DNA of 64,000 bases from Candidatus Cloacimonadota bacterium (GCA_030445745.1 JASUTE010000005.1:62001-126000), one strand, 5' to 3'. Shown: positions 1-9,840, counted from the first letter of the stretch. Program-made: numbers and translations. Notes: a model not told the origin generated them from the letters alone.

Positions 1-1024
<1,024 letters not shown>

Positions 1025-1048
1025 TTAATTCCTCCTATTATGATGAAT

Positions 1049-1075
1049 TTAGCAATCTATATCTCTGAGTGCTAA
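1049..1075 (-). promoter_or_regulatory. CIRCE operator (HrcA site) of groEL
   Basis: TTAGCAATC, 9 bp, then GAGTGCTAA: an inverted repeat matching the CIRCE consensus TTAGCACTC-N9-GAGTGCTAA with one mismatch in the left arm. It lies about 28 bp upstream of the groEL start, where HrcA represses heat-shock transcription in many bacteria. A TTGACA -35 hexamer on the minus strand (1102 to 1097) lies just upstream, but the matching -10 is weak. Confidence 0.93.
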
Positions 1076-1186
1076 AAATTAAAGTAATTCTTTTTTTGTC
1101 AAATAAAAATAATTTTTTAAAAATAGATTGATTTTTTTGTTAGAGTATGAGAAAAAGCCCTTAATTAAAGCAAGTGAGGTAAAACT

Positions 1187-4021
1187 ATGAAAAAATACTT
1201 TATTATTTTGTTAATTATTTCGTCTACAATCATTTGGGCTCATCCTAAGTTTTATAATTTGGAGGAATATAGCCTAAATTATAGCGTAAAGGCCGATTCG
1301 ACTCATGGATTTGATGTCATTTCGTATGATATTTCAGTAACAATAGATGATGAAAATGAATTTGTAAACGGTAGTGTAGCAGCAGTTGTGGAAGCTGAAG
1401 AAAATTTGAACCAGATAACTTATGAATTGGAAGAATTGAATGTTAGTTCGGTGCAGGTTAATGGCAGCGAAGCGGTTTTTAGCCACAACAACGGAGAATT
1501 GCAAATTCAGTTGGGAAGTATAGCGCCTGGTGAGCAATTTACCACTTTGGTGAATTACAGTGGTAACCCGCAAACTAGTGACGATGTGTATAACATCGGT
1601 ATGATTTTCAACCAAAATTTTGTCTTCACACTTTCCGATCCCAGCGGTTGTCGCTGGTGGTGGCCGGCTTACGATCATCCTTGGGATAAGGCGATAATAA
1701 ATTATAGCATAACGGTGCGCGAAGATTGGCTGGTAGCCTGCAATGGATTGCGAATTTCCATAGAAGATAATGGCGATGGCACTAGAACTCATAATTGGGA
1801 AGGAGAAAATCCGATGGCAACTTATTTAAGCTGTATTCATGCTGCTGGTTATGAGGAATTGAATCAGAGTTATGGAGATTTACCGATTCAGAATTTTGTG
1901 ATGCCCAGCCAGTATGAGAACGCAAGCGAAGATTTTTCCAACCTACCTTTTATGATAGAGGTTTATTCACAGGCCTATGGCCCTTATCCCTTTGAAAAAT
2001 ACGGCAATGCTGTGGTCCCAATGGTTACCTTTGGTGCGATGGAACACCAAACCATGACAACTTTGGGAAACACCATGATAACTGGTAATCACACATATGA
2101 AATGACTATTGCGCATGAACTTTCACACCATTGGTTTGGCGATTGTTTAACACCACTTACCTGGGCTGATGTATGGCTATCCGAAGGGTTTGCTGTATAT
2201 TCGGAAGCGGTTTATATGGAAGCTTGGCAGGGGTATAGCCAAATGTTGGAATATGTGCAAAATGATATCCAGAATTATTATAAAAACTGGGCAGCTTCCA
2301 ATGGCCCCCACACGGTTTATGATCCGGAATATAATTCCTATTTTACCCCAGCAACCTATGAAAAACCAGCCTCTGTTCTGCATATGCTGCGCCGTATAGT
2401 GGGTAATGAAACTTTTTTTACAATTTTACAGGATTATTTTCAAATTTACAAGAATTCCAATGTAATTTCACAGGAATTTATCGATATTTGCCAACAACAG
2501 AGCGGATTGGATTTGCAGCAATTTTTTCAGCAATGGATCTATGGTAGTGGAATACCATTTTTCGATTATACTTACTTTGTTGGTGAAAATTCCTTGAAAA
2601 CTTTTGTGCAAACAACTTCCAATACAGATACAGAATTTTGGGTGCAAGCACCCTTCCAAATAGAATATGAAAGCGGTTATGATTCTCTTTTAGTGGCTTC
2701 TTCACCACAAACTGCTGAAACTACAAGCGCAATATCCACAGAAGCTACTATTGATGTGTTATTTGACCCCAATAGCTGGTTGCTTAGCAGAGGAAACCAA
2801 TATCATGGCTGGGAAATTTCTGATTGCTATGCTGCTGACGGCGAAGTTTTACTTACCTGGGACGATTCCTGGATAGAGATCGATGGTATCGACATATATA
2901 GGTCTACTTCACTGCAAGATGATTTCGAGAAAATTAATGTGGAACCAGTTTCGGATAATTTTTTCTTGGATAGCGGTCTGCAAAATGATGAAATCTATTA
3001 TTACAAAATACGGGCCGTAAGAAATGCTGAGTATTTTTCCAAATTTTCGGAAATTAAACAAGCTAGCCCGATGGAGTTTAGTTTGGATTTGGGAATTTTG
3101 GTAATAGATGAGAGCAAAGACGGCAACGGAGCACCAGGAAATCCCGATGATATTACTGTAGATGAGTTTTATGCTGAGAGTTTAGGTGCAGATTTTACCA
3201 GTTACGATTATGCTGCAGAAGGTAAGCCTGAACTGGAACTTTTGAGCCAATATTCTGCAATTTTATGGCACGATGATGATCTTTCAGAGAAAAATATTGA
3301 AGCAAATGTGAACGAACTGGGTTGTTATTTGCTGGCTGGCGGCAAACTATTGCTTTCTGGGTGGAAAACAGCAAACTATTTTCCCGCAACTTTTATAGAA
3401 AGTTTTGCCCAAAGTAGTTCTACCCAATTGATTTCCGAATGGGAGATGATAGGAACTTATTCGGAAGATTATCCAGAACTTAGTGTGGATCCAGATAAAT
3501 TAAATCCTGCCTTCCAAGGCCGGTTGCCATACATTGTCAGCTTCCAAACAGCAAATTATCCAGTTTATTACTTTGCTGGCATAGAAGGAAGCTCGCATCA
3601 GGGAGAAATCTGTGCTGTAAAAAATGAAAACTTTATCCTGTTAGGATTTCCACTCTACTTTTTCCAAGATGAAGGTGCGGCAGACTTTTTGCAACAGGTT
3701 AAAGAAGAATTTGGAATTTCCCATTTGGAAGACTTAACTATTCCTGCTAAAACCCGACTGCAAGCATATCCCAATCCATTTAATCCTACTATAAAGATAG
3801 CGTTAAATATTCCTGAAAATAAAAAAATCACTTTAAATATCTATAATTCAAAGGGACAGCTTGTGAAAAGTTTGTTTAGTGGTAGATTAGAAACAGGTGA
3901 GCGCAATTTTGTGTGGAATGGTAAAGATGATGGCGGAAAAAATGTTGGTAGTGGAGTTTATTTCTTGAAATACACAACTGAAAATGAAGATATAACACGC
4001 AAGCTTATACTGCTGAAATAG
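1187..4021 (+). CDS. Secreted M1-family metalloaminopeptidase with C-terminal sorting-type domain
   Basis: This 944-residue zinc peptidase starts with a signal peptide (about residues 1-18, hydrophobic IILLIISSTIIWA). An M1 catalytic domain follows: the substrate-anchoring GAMEH motif near residue 283, the zinc site HELSHHW at 310-316 and the third ligand Glu333 in WLSEGF. It would trim amino-terminal residues from peptides outside the cytoplasm, which fits an amino-acid fermenter. The last 85 or so residues (AYPNPFNP, then SGVYFLKY) resemble the FlgD-type and type IX C-terminal sorting tails of FCB bacteria. The ATG follows GTGAGG. It is monocistronic, divergent from groEL. The peptidase call is firm; the export route is inferred. 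Confidence 0.93.
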   Translation: MKKYFIILLIISSTIIWAHPKFYNLEEYSLNYSVKADSTHGFDVISYDISVTIDDENEFVNGSVAAVVEAEENLNQITYELEELNVSSVQVNGSEAVFSHNNGELQIQLGSIAPGEQFTTLVNYSGNPQTSDDVYNIGMIFNQNFVFTLSDPSGCRWWWPAYDHPWDKAIINYSITVREDWLVACNGLRISIEDNGDGTRTHNWEGENPMATYLSCIHAAGYEELNQSYGDLPIQNFVMPSQYENASEDFSNLPFMIEVYSQAYGPYPFEKYGNAVVPMVTFGAMEHQTMTTLGNTMITGNHTYEMTIAHELSHHWFGDCLTPLTWADVWLSEGFAVYSEAVYMEAWQGYSQMLEYVQNDIQNYYKNWAASNGPHTVYDPEYNSYFTPATYEKPASVLHMLRRIVGNETFFTILQDYFQIYKNSNVISQEFIDICQQQSGLDLQQFFQQWIYGSGIPFFDYTYFVGENSLKTFVQTTSNTDTEFWVQAPFQIEYESGYDSLLVASSPQTAETTSAISTEATIDVLFDPNSWLLSRGNQYHGWEISDCYAADGEVLLTWDDSWIEIDGIDIYRSTSLQDDFEKINVEPVSDNFFLDSGLQNDEIYYYKIRAVRNAEYFSKFSEIKQASPMEFSLDLGILVIDESKDGNGAPGNPDDITVDEFYAESLGADFTSYDYAAEGKPELELLSQYSAILWHDDDLSEKNIEANVNELGCYLLAGGKLLLSGWKTANYFPATFIESFAQSSSTQLISEWEMIGTYSEDYPELSVDPDKLNPAFQGRLPYIVSFQTANYPVYYFAGIEGSSHQGEICAVKNENFILLGFPLYFFQDEGAADFLQQVKEEFGISHLEDLTIPAKTRLQAYPNPFNPTIKIALNIPENKKITLNIYNSKGQLVKSLFSGRLETGERNFVWNGKDDGGKNVGSGVYFLKYTTENEDITRKLILLK

Positions 4022-4470
4022 AAGATTATGAAAAACATCAGCTAAATTTTACTTTTGTTTTTTTTAGATGGAATTCTGTGGGCGCATGTACAGCTTTCTG
4101 CTTAGAACCATACACCTGTATAAATTGTAGTAGATATTGCAAATGCTGCAATATGCTGTCGGTAATAGATATAGGAGTCTGAATTTACTGGTGCAATATG
4201 ATGATAAAAATCGTGAATATAGATATTGGCTGATATGATTTTACAAGCTGCTAAAAAATATAATTGGACAATTGTAAATATAAAAAGAGATTTCACGCAA
4301 GTTTCCCTATAATAAAGTTTTCCTCAATAATGTTATGAATAAATATGATTTAAAAAAAATAAGACTGTATTTATAGTATGTAATAGCTAGCTATGAAATA
4401 GGTTATGTAAAAGTGCGTTTCCTTCCTACCTCATCTTTTAGGATTTTTTATAATAAATTTAAAAAAGTAC
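4022..4470. other. Non-coding AT-rich gap, nothing recognised
   Basis: About 450 bp between the peptidase gene and the regulator promoter. I see no tRNA, strong hairpin terminator or convincing reading frame. A 64-codon minus-strand frame (4102-4296) with a GTG start lacks similarity to anything I know and is not called. Confidence 0.5.
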
Positions 4471-4515
4471 TTGACACAAACTGGTAATATGAACAATTTT
4501 GTAATTATTACAAAA
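4471..4515 (+). promoter_or_regulatory. Promoter region and PerR/Fur-type palindromic operator
   Basis: A TTGACA hexamer at 4471-4476 is followed by the perfect 19-bp palindrome TTTTGTAATTATTACAAAA at 4497-4515, just before the Fur-family gene. The 7-1-7 core TTGTAAT-T-ATTACAA matches the layout of the PerR box (TTATAATNATTATAA) with one symmetrical change per arm. No good -10 hexamer is visible at standard spacing; the palindrome would overlap it. This suggests autoregulation and control of the downstream stress genes. Confidence 0.75.
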
Positions 4516-4531
4516 GAGTAAGGAAAAGTTG

Positions 4532-4951
4532 ATGAAAAGTTTTAAAAAGATGTTAGTTGATAAAGGTATTTCGCCTTCTATGCAGCGTATCAAAATATTG
4601 GAATATCTATCCAAGAACAGGATACATCCCACAGCGGATGATGTCTACCGTGCTTTGGTAAAGGAAATTCCTACACTTTCCAAAACAACGGTTTATAACA
4701 CTCTAAAAGCATTTACCAATAAAGGTATTCTTACTGCCTTATCAGTTTTCGAAAACGAAGTGCGTTATGAATACGAGCAGCAGCCGCATATACACTTTAA
4801 ATGCCTTAAATGTGGAAGAATTTATGATATTAACGAAAAATACGATTATTTGAACGATAAATACATAGCAGGACATAAGGTTATAGAGCATCATGTAAAT
4901 TTGAAGGGGATTTGTAAGAATTGTTTAGAAAAAGAGAAAGAGGATGAGTAA
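4532..4951 (+). CDS. Fur-family transcriptional regulator, PerR-like
   Basis: A 139-residue metal-dependent repressor. The N-terminal winged helix carries HPTADDVYRAL and SKTTVYNTLKAF, typical of Fur/PerR recognition helices. The C-terminal half has the His-rich metal site (PHIHFKC) and two CxxC pairs (CLKCG, CKNC) for a structural zinc. Its position ahead of peroxide and superoxide defence genes and the PerR-like palindrome favour a peroxide sensor, though sequence alone does not exclude iron or zinc sensing. I chose the ATG at 4532, preceded by AAGGA at proper spacing, over the in-frame TTG three bases upstream. Its stop abuts mutM. Confidence 0.9.
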   Translation: MKSFKKMLVDKGISPSMQRIKILEYLSKNRIHPTADDVYRALVKEIPTLSKTTVYNTLKAFTNKGILTALSVFENEVRYEYEQQPHIHFKCLKCGRIYDINEKYDYLNDKYIAGHKVIEHHVNLKGICKNCLEKEKEDE

Positions 4952-5752
4952 ATGCCAGAACTGCCAGAAGTACAAACTGTAGTTAAAGGGTTACAGGCAA
5001 ACATTATAGGCAAAAAGATAACTTCTATAATAGAAATTCGCAGTGGCACGGTTAGCCAAAAGTTTGATAGTAAAATTACAGGCTATGGTACTATTGAAAA
5101 AATTACTCGGATAGGTAAGTATATTCTTATCGATACCGATGTAGGATTGCACCTGGTGGTACATTTGCGCATGACTGGCAAGTTAATTTTTAAACAGCAA
5201 GATTTACACAGGCCACAACATCTAAGGGCGTTAATAGAATTTTATGATAATTCAGTGCTCTATTTTGATGATACAAGAACTTTCGGCTCTATAAATATTT
5301 ATAGGAAAACTCAAAAAATTCCATCAATTCAAATGTTGGGTCCAGATGCTCTATCAAATGATTTTAGCAGTGATTATTTATGGCAAGTATTAGAAAATCG
5401 TAAAGCACCAATTAAAAATTTATTGTTAGACCAATCAGTAGTTGCAGGTTTAGGCAATATTTACGTAGCTGAGATTTTGTTTCGAGCTCAGGTTTTACCT
5501 CAAAAAAAAGCGCGACATTTAAAACATTATGAAGTAAAAAGAATAGTAGCTGAAACCAAGAAAATATTGCCAGAAGCTATAAAACACAATGGAACCACAA
5601 TTTCAGATTACAAGAATGTAGACGGAAAAAGTGGCGAGTTTCAAAATTTCCTTAGAATATACGGTAAACAAAAATGTCAATGTGGTGAGAACATTACCAA
5701 AATAAAACAAGCTGGGCGTTCCACATTTTATTGCTCAAAATGTCAAAAATAG
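4952..5752 (+). CDS. mutM: Formamidopyrimidine-DNA glycosylase
   Basis: The 266-residue protein begins with the catalytic MPELPEV, whose Pro2 forms the Schiff base and Glu3 assists. It has the HLRMTGKL lysine region, the helix-two-turn-helix LDQSVVAGLGNIYVAEILF and a C-terminal zinc finger (CQCGENI then FYCSKC). It excises 8-oxoguanine and ring-opened purines from oxidised DNA and nicks the strand. The ATG directly follows the regulator stop codon, so the two are cotranscribed. This links base-excision repair to the oxidative-stress regulon. Confidence 0.97.
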   Translation: MPELPEVQTVVKGLQANIIGKKITSIIEIRSGTVSQKFDSKITGYGTIEKITRIGKYILIDTDVGLHLVVHLRMTGKLIFKQQDLHRPQHLRALIEFYDNSVLYFDDTRTFGSINIYRKTQKIPSIQMLGPDALSNDFSSDYLWQVLENRKAPIKNLLLDQSVVAGLGNIYVAEILFRAQVLPQKKARHLKHYEVKRIVAETKKILPEAIKHNGTTISDYKNVDGKSGEFQNFLRIYGKQKCQCGENITKIKQAGRSTFYCSKCQK

Positions 5753-5765
5753 TTTGGAGGAAGAA

Positions 5766-6929
5766 ATGAAAGCTATCGAGATAAAAAAAGGAATTTACTG
5801 GGTTGGAGGAATTGATTGGGATCTTAGGAGTTTTCACGGTTACCTTACTCAACGTGGGTCTACCTACAATTCCTATCTTATCATAGATGAAAAAATTACT
5901 TTGATAGACAATGTAAAGTACTATTTAGCAGATGAACAACTGCAGCGTATATCACAGATAATTGACCCTGGCAAAATAGATTATATTATTCAAAATCACA
6001 TTGAGATGGACCACTCTGGTTCTTTGCCAACTATGATAAGGAAAGTTCCCAATGCCAAAGTATTTGCTTCACCCCAAGGCGTAGAGGGTTTACCAAAACA
6101 TTATGGTGAAGAATGGAATTTTCATCCAGTAAAAACGGGGGATGAGCTTAAACTTGGCAAAAGAACACTGAAATTTGTGCAAACTCCCATGGTACATTGG
6201 CCCGATAATATGATCTCATATTGTCCAGAAGAAAAAATTCTCTTTTCTAACGATAGTTTTGGCCAGCACATAGCTTCTTCCCAAAGAATAGACCAGAATT
6301 ACCCCTTTAATATTTTAATGGAAGAAGCACAAAAATACTATGCTAACATCGTTTTGCCTTATGGCCGCCAAGTACAAAAGGCTTTGGCTACAGCAGCAGA
6401 TTTGGAGATAGAATATATCTGCCCTAGCCACGGATTAGTTTGGCACGAGCATATTCCAGAAATTATGGCAGAATACAAAAAATGGGCTAATAATGAGACC
6501 GAGAAGAAAAGTTTGATAATCTATGATAGTATGTGGGGCTCTACCCAGAAAATTGCAGAGGCAATCCATTCTGTTTTTGAAGACTTAAACTACAATACTT
6601 CCCTGCTAAATTTACGAACCAACCATATTTCCGATATTATGACGAAAGTTTTAACTGCAGAATATATCTGTGTAGGTTCGCCTACTTTGAACAGCAACAT
6701 TTTGCCTACAGTAGCTGCTTTCCTAACATATTTGAAAGGACTAGCGCCCAAAAACCGTAAAGGATTGGCTTTTGGTTCCTACGGATGGGGGGGGCAGAGT
6801 ATAGGAATTGTGGAAAAAACTCTGCAGGAATGTGGATTTGAAATTTTACCACAAATAAAAGCACAGTACGTGCCCAATGAAGCAAAATTAGAAGAAATCA
6901 AGGATAAATTGAAAAAAGAATTAAAATAA
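5766..6929 (+). CDS. fprA: Flavodiiron protein (A-type flavoprotein, oxygen or NO reductase)
   Basis: The 387-residue protein has an N-terminal metallo-beta-lactamase-like domain with diiron ligands His78, Glu80 and Asp82 (HIEMDHSG), later ligands in MVHWPDNM, SNDSFGQH and SHGLVWH, and a C-terminal flavodoxin domain with FMN loop SMWGSTQ. Such proteins reduce O2 to water or NO to N2O with electrons from rubredoxin, encoded about 2.2 kb downstream. The start is the ATG at 5766 after GGAGG; a TTG four codons upstream lies inside the ribosome-binding site. There is no C-terminal rubredoxin domain, unlike norV. Confidence 0.96.
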   Translation: MKAIEIKKGIYWVGGIDWDLRSFHGYLTQRGSTYNSYLIIDEKITLIDNVKYYLADEQLQRISQIIDPGKIDYIIQNHIEMDHSGSLPTMIRKVPNAKVFASPQGVEGLPKHYGEEWNFHPVKTGDELKLGKRTLKFVQTPMVHWPDNMISYCPEEKILFSNDSFGQHIASSQRIDQNYPFNILMEEAQKYYANIVLPYGRQVQKALATAADLEIEYICPSHGLVWHEHIPEIMAEYKKWANNETEKKSLIIYDSMWGSTQKIAEAIHSVFEDLNYNTSLLNLRTNHISDIMTKVLTAEYICVGSPTLNSNILPTVAAFLTYLKGLAPKNRKGLAFGSYGWGGQSIGIVEKTLQECGFEILPQIKAQYVPNEAKLEEIKDKLKKELK

Positions 6930-6941
6930 CAGGAGGTTAAG

Positions 6942-7451
6942 ATGATTTCAGAAAAATTACAAGATGCTATTAATGAGCAGATAAATCGTGAGTTATATTC
7001 AGGCTATCTGTATCTTTCCATGGCAGCCTATTTCGATTCTATGAATCTACCAGGCTTTGCCAGTTTTATGAAAGTACAGCTAGAAGAAGAAAGATTTCAT
7101 ACTATGAAATTCTATGATTTCGTGAATGAAAGAGGTGGAAGAGTTGTTCTTAAAAAAATAGCTCAACCGCCAGTAGATTTTGATTCTCCAGTAGAGGTTT
7201 TCGAGCTATCTTTAAAACACGAGCAATCAGTAACAAAAATGATTAACGAACTTATGGACTTGGCTATCGCAGAAAACGACCATGCTGCCAAAAGTTTTTT
7301 AAATTGGTATGTAGATGAACAGGTAGAAGAAGAAAATACGATGAATGGAATTGTAAACAAACTTAAAATGGTTGGTGGAAAAGGGCATGGTATGCTAATG
7401 ATGGATAACGAATTGGCTACCAGAACTTTTACTCCACCAAACGAAAATTAA
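6942..7451 (+). CDS. ftnA: Bacterial non-haem ferritin
   Basis: A 169-residue four-helix ferritin. The ferroxidase ligands are visible as NRELYSGYLYLS, EEERFHTMKFYDF and later VDEQVEEENTM, at the usual FtnA spacing. It oxidises ferrous iron and stores it as a mineral core in a 24-mer, limiting Fenton chemistry. It sits 12 bp after the flavodiiron gene with an AGGAGG ribosome-binding site, inside the stress operon. Length and motifs match the family well; the haem-binding Met of bacterioferritin is not the fit here. Confidence 0.96.
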   Translation: MISEKLQDAINEQINRELYSGYLYLSMAAYFDSMNLPGFASFMKVQLEEERFHTMKFYDFVNERGGRVVLKKIAQPPVDFDSPVEVFELSLKHEQSVTKMINELMDLAIAENDHAAKSFLNWYVDEQVEEENTMNGIVNKLKMVGGKGHGMLMMDNELATRTFTPPNEN

Positions 7452-7465
7452 AAATGGAGGAAAAA

Positions 7466-7846
7466 ATGACTAAACTAAGACAGCTTTATTACTGTGAGAT
7501 TTGTGGAAATGTAGTAGAAATAGCTAACGAAGGGCAACCTTCACTAGTTTGCTGTGGAGAGCCAATGAATCTTTTGGAAGCTAAAACAGAAGATTCCAGC
7601 ACAGAAAAACACGTACCCTATGTTGAAGAAACCGCAAATGGTGTTGTGGTGAAAATTGGCCAGAATGAATCTCATCCGATGACAGAAAAGCATCACATCA
7701 AATTTATCGAAGTACTTACCAAAGACAAAGTGTATCGAGCCGAACTTAAACCTGGGAATGAACCCAAAGCGGAATTCCCAGTTAAAAAAGAGGATATTGT
7801 AACTGCCAGAGAATGGTGCAACATTCATGGCTTATGGAAAAGTTAG
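7466..7846 (+). CDS. dfx: Superoxide reductase (desulfoferrodoxin)
   Basis: The 126-residue protein has an N-terminal desulforedoxin-type FeCys4 domain (YYCEIC and VCCGEPM) and a C-terminal neelaredoxin domain. The active-site iron ligands are seen in TEKHVPY, NESHPM and HHIKF, followed by EWCNIHGLW with the axial Cys and the last His. It reduces superoxide to peroxide without making oxygen, using rubredoxin as donor. I place the start at ATG 7466, because the ATG at 7454 overlaps the GGAGG ribosome-binding site. It is followed directly by a peroxiredoxin that removes the product. Confidence 0.96.
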   Translation: MTKLRQLYYCEICGNVVEIANEGQPSLVCCGEPMNLLEAKTEDSSTEKHVPYVEETANGVVVKIGQNESHPMTEKHHIKFIEVLTKDKVYRAELKPGNEPKAEFPVKKEDIVTAREWCNIHGLWKS

Positions 7847-7859
7847 GGAGTAGATAAAG

Positions 7860-8507
7860 TTGGAAGAAAAATTCAATATGCCTCTTTTAGGCGATAAATT
7901 CCCTGAATTAAAGGTAAACACAACTCATGGACCCAAAATCTTGCCTAAAGATTACGAAGGGAAATGGTTTGTACTATTCAGTCATCCCGGCGATTTTACT
8001 CCAGTTTGTACAACAGAATTCTATTCTTTCCAAAAACGCTATGAGCAATTCAAAGCAATGAATGTAGAACTTATTGGAATGTCGATCGATCAAGTTCATT
8101 CTCATATTAAATGGGTAGAATGGATCGAAGATAATTTAGGCGTAAAGATCGAATTTCCTATAATTGCAGCAACCGAACAAATAGCGCTTAAGCTGGGAAT
8201 GCTGCATCCCGGGAAAGGTACAAATACGGTGCGTGCTGTATTTGTAGTAGATCCCAAAGGAAAAACCAGACTGGTTCTATACTATCCCCAGGAAATCGGC
8301 AGAAATATGGGCGAGATTGTAAGAGCTGTTAAAGCTCTGAAAGTTGCCGATGAAAACGGTGTTGCGATACCGGCAGATTGGCCAAACAACGATCTGATAA
8401 AAGATAGAGTAATTTTGCCAACAGCTTCCAATATGAAAGATGCTGAAGCACGTAAAGGCAAAGAAGGTTGTTACGATTGGTGGTTCTGTCATAAAGAACT
8501 GAAATAA
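7860..8507 (+). CDS. Peroxiredoxin, Prx6-type with C-terminal Cys pair
   Basis: A 215-residue AhpC/TSA-family peroxidase. The peroxidatic cysteine lies in [11 protein letters not shown], and [15 protein letters not shown] and the long C-terminal extension are those of the Prx6 class. Near the end GCYDWWFC supplies two further cysteines six residues apart, the arrangement of archaeal thioredoxin-dependent peroxidases such as the Aeropyrum enzyme. The start is uncertain: a TTG at 7860 (GGGAG nine bases upstream) gives MEEKFNMPL, while ATG 7878 would remove six residues. It is cotranscribed with superoxide reductase and reduces hydrogen peroxide or alkyl peroxides. Confidence 0.95.
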   Translation: MEEKFNMPLLGDKFPELKVNTTHGPKILPKDYEGKWFVLFSHPGDFTPVCTTEFYSFQKRYEQFKAMNVELIGMSIDQVHSHIKWVEWIEDNLGVKIEFPIIAATEQIALKLGMLHPGKGTNTVRAVFVVDPKGKTRLVLYYPQEIGRNMGEIVRAVKALKVADENGVAIPADWPNNDLIKDRVILPTASNMKDAEARKGKEGCYDWWFCHKELK

Positions 8508-8518
8508 AATGTTGACTA

Positions 8519-8558
8519 ATTGGCTTGTCTATTCAAATATAGCCAGGCCAATTATTTT
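8519..8558 (+). terminator. Hairpin between peroxiredoxin and rubrerythrin genes
   Basis: ATTGGCTTG pairs with CAGGCCAAT (nine base pairs including one G-U) across a 16-nt loop, followed by TATTTT. It could be a weak or partial terminator or a processing hairpin, letting rubrerythrin be expressed differently from the upstream genes. The T-run is short, so the call is tentative. Confidence 0.4.
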
Positions 8559-8573
8559 AATATGGAGGTAAAA

Positions 8574-9161
8574 ATGGAATTTAAAAATTCAAAAACAGCA
8601 GAAAATCTCATGAAAGCATTCGCAGGTGAATCGCAGGCTAGAATGAGATATAGTTATTATGCTTCTGTGGCGCGCAAAGAAGGTTTCCGCCAGATAGAAG
8701 CAATTTTTAATGAAACTGCTGGCAATGAAAAAGAACATGCCAAGCTTTTTATGAAACAACTAATAAAAAACGGTATAAACAAAGAAGCTGCTGTAATTAA
8801 CGATGCTGCCTATCCAGTTTGCTACGATGATACCTTAAGTAATTTGCAATGCGCAGCTGATGGCGAAAAGGAAGAGTGGACTGGATTATATCCTACTTTT
8901 GCCAAGAAGGCCGAGGAAGAGGGTTATCCCGAAGTGGCAAAAACTTTCCGTTTAGTTGCAGAAGTGGAAAAACGCCACGAAGCACGCTATCGTAAATTAT
9001 GGAAAAATGTAAAAGAACATACTGTATTCAAAAAGAATGATAAAGTGTATTGGAAGTGCCGCAATTGTGGTCATATAGTTTACAATATAGAGGCACCGGA
9101 AGTATGTCCAGTTTGCGCTCATCCCAGAGATTATTTTGAAGTTTGGAAAGAAACATATTAA
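8574..9161 (+). CDS. rbr: Rubrerythrin
   Basis: A 195-residue peroxidase. The N-terminal four-helix ferritin-like domain contains the diiron motifs [22 protein letters not shown] and [10 protein letters not shown]. The C-terminal rubredoxin-like domain has CRNCGHIV and CPVCAHP. It reduces hydrogen peroxide to water using NADH via rubredoxin in anaerobes. The start at ATG 8574 follows GGAGG and gives the normal N-terminus [12 protein letters not shown]; an upstream in-frame ATG at 8520 would add 18 unrelated residues. The rubredoxin gene is 14 bp downstream. Confidence 0.97.
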   Translation: MEFKNSKTAENLMKAFAGESQARMRYSYYASVARKEGFRQIEAIFNETAGNEKEHAKLFMKQLIKNGINKEAAVINDAAYPVCYDDTLSNLQCAADGEKEEWTGLYPTFAKKAEEEGYPEVAKTFRLVAEVEKRHEARYRKLWKNVKEHTVFKKNDKVYWKCRNCGHIVYNIEAPEVCPVCAHPRDYFEVWKETY

Positions 9162-9175
9162 AAAGGAGGGAAATT

Positions 9176-9316
9176 ATGCAAAAATATCGTTGCGACGCCT
9201 GTGGTTATATCTATGACCCCGCTGAAAACAATAATGTAGCATTCGAAGATTTACCAGATGATTGGGTATGTCCAGAATGCGGTGTAGGGAAAGACCTTTT
9301 TAGCCCTATCGATTAG
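9176..9316 (+). CDS. Rubredoxin
   Basis: A short 46-residue gene starting at ATG 9176 behind AAGGAGGG. It reads [15 protein letters not shown], then [15 protein letters not shown], with the two CxxC pairs that hold one iron and the conserved aromatic residues. It is slightly shorter than the usual 52-54 residues because the loop before DLPDDW is short. It carries electrons to the flavodiiron protein, superoxide reductase and rubrerythrin encoded just upstream. Confidence 0.95.
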   Translation: MQKYRCDACGYIYDPAENNNVAFEDLPDDWVCPECGVGKDLFSPID

Positions 9317-9320
9317 CGAT

Positions 9321-9362
9321 AAGTGTGGATACCATCTGTTGGTGGTATCCACCTTATTTTTT
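9321..9362 (+). terminator. Intrinsic terminator after rubredoxin
   Basis: GTGGATACCA and TGGTATCCAC form a perfect ten-base-pair stem with an eight-base loop, flanked by AAG/CTT, and are followed by TTATTTTTT. It marks the probable end of the main oxidative-stress transcript. Confidence 0.8.
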
Positions 9363-9375
9363 ATAAGGAGATAAA

Positions 9376-9831
9376 ATGAATGCGGACAAATTTAATGAAA
9401 TTATAAATTTTGCTGTTGCCCGAGAACGCGATGCTGTAGAATTCTATCAGGATCTACAAAAAAAAGCCAAATTCAAGGCGCAAAAAGAGATGCTAAAAGA
9501 ATTGGAAAATATGGAGAAGGGACATATCATTACCCTAAATAAATTACGCAAGAAGGGATTCGCTATAGTTTCCGAAAAAAAAGAAGTTCCTGACCTTAAA
9601 ATAAGCAATTACATAGTAAATGTGGCAACATCCGAAAATATGACCTATCAAGATATTCTTATAGTTGCCATGAAACGCGAAGAAGCTTCCAAAAATTTAT
9701 ACACAGACCTGGCAGCCAGATTGGAAAGTCGGGAAGCTCAGCAAGTATTCCAAAGATTAGCTCAGGAAGAAGCTAGCCATAAATTGAAGTTTGAAAAATT
9801 GTATGACGAACAAGTATTAAAAGATAATTAA
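9376..9831 (+). CDS. Ferritin-like (rubrerythrin-type) diiron protein without rubredoxin domain
   Basis: A 151-residue, mostly helical protein. It contains two ExxH-type metal motifs spaced as in ferritin-like domains: ARERDAVEFYQDL with ENMEKGHI in the first half, and KREEASKNLYTDL with AQEEASHKLKF in the second. This is the reduced rubrerythrin or erythrin fold, without cysteines for a rubredoxin site. A role in peroxide or iron handling is inferred from fold and location. AAGGAG precedes the ATG. It lies after a terminator, so it may have its own promoter or rely on readthrough. Confidence 0.85.
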   Translation: MNADKFNEIINFAVARERDAVEFYQDLQKKAKFKAQKEMLKELENMEKGHIITLNKLRKKGFAIVSEKKEVPDLKISNYIVNVATSENMTYQDILIVAMKREEASKNLYTDLAARLESREAQQVFQRLAQEEASHKLKFEKLYDEQVLKDN

Positions 9832-9840
9832 GAGGAGAAA

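Noticed and set aside
4102-4296. Minus-strand 64-codon frame with GTG start
   Set aside because: No clear ribosome-binding site or similarity; the region looks like ordinary AT-rich spacer.
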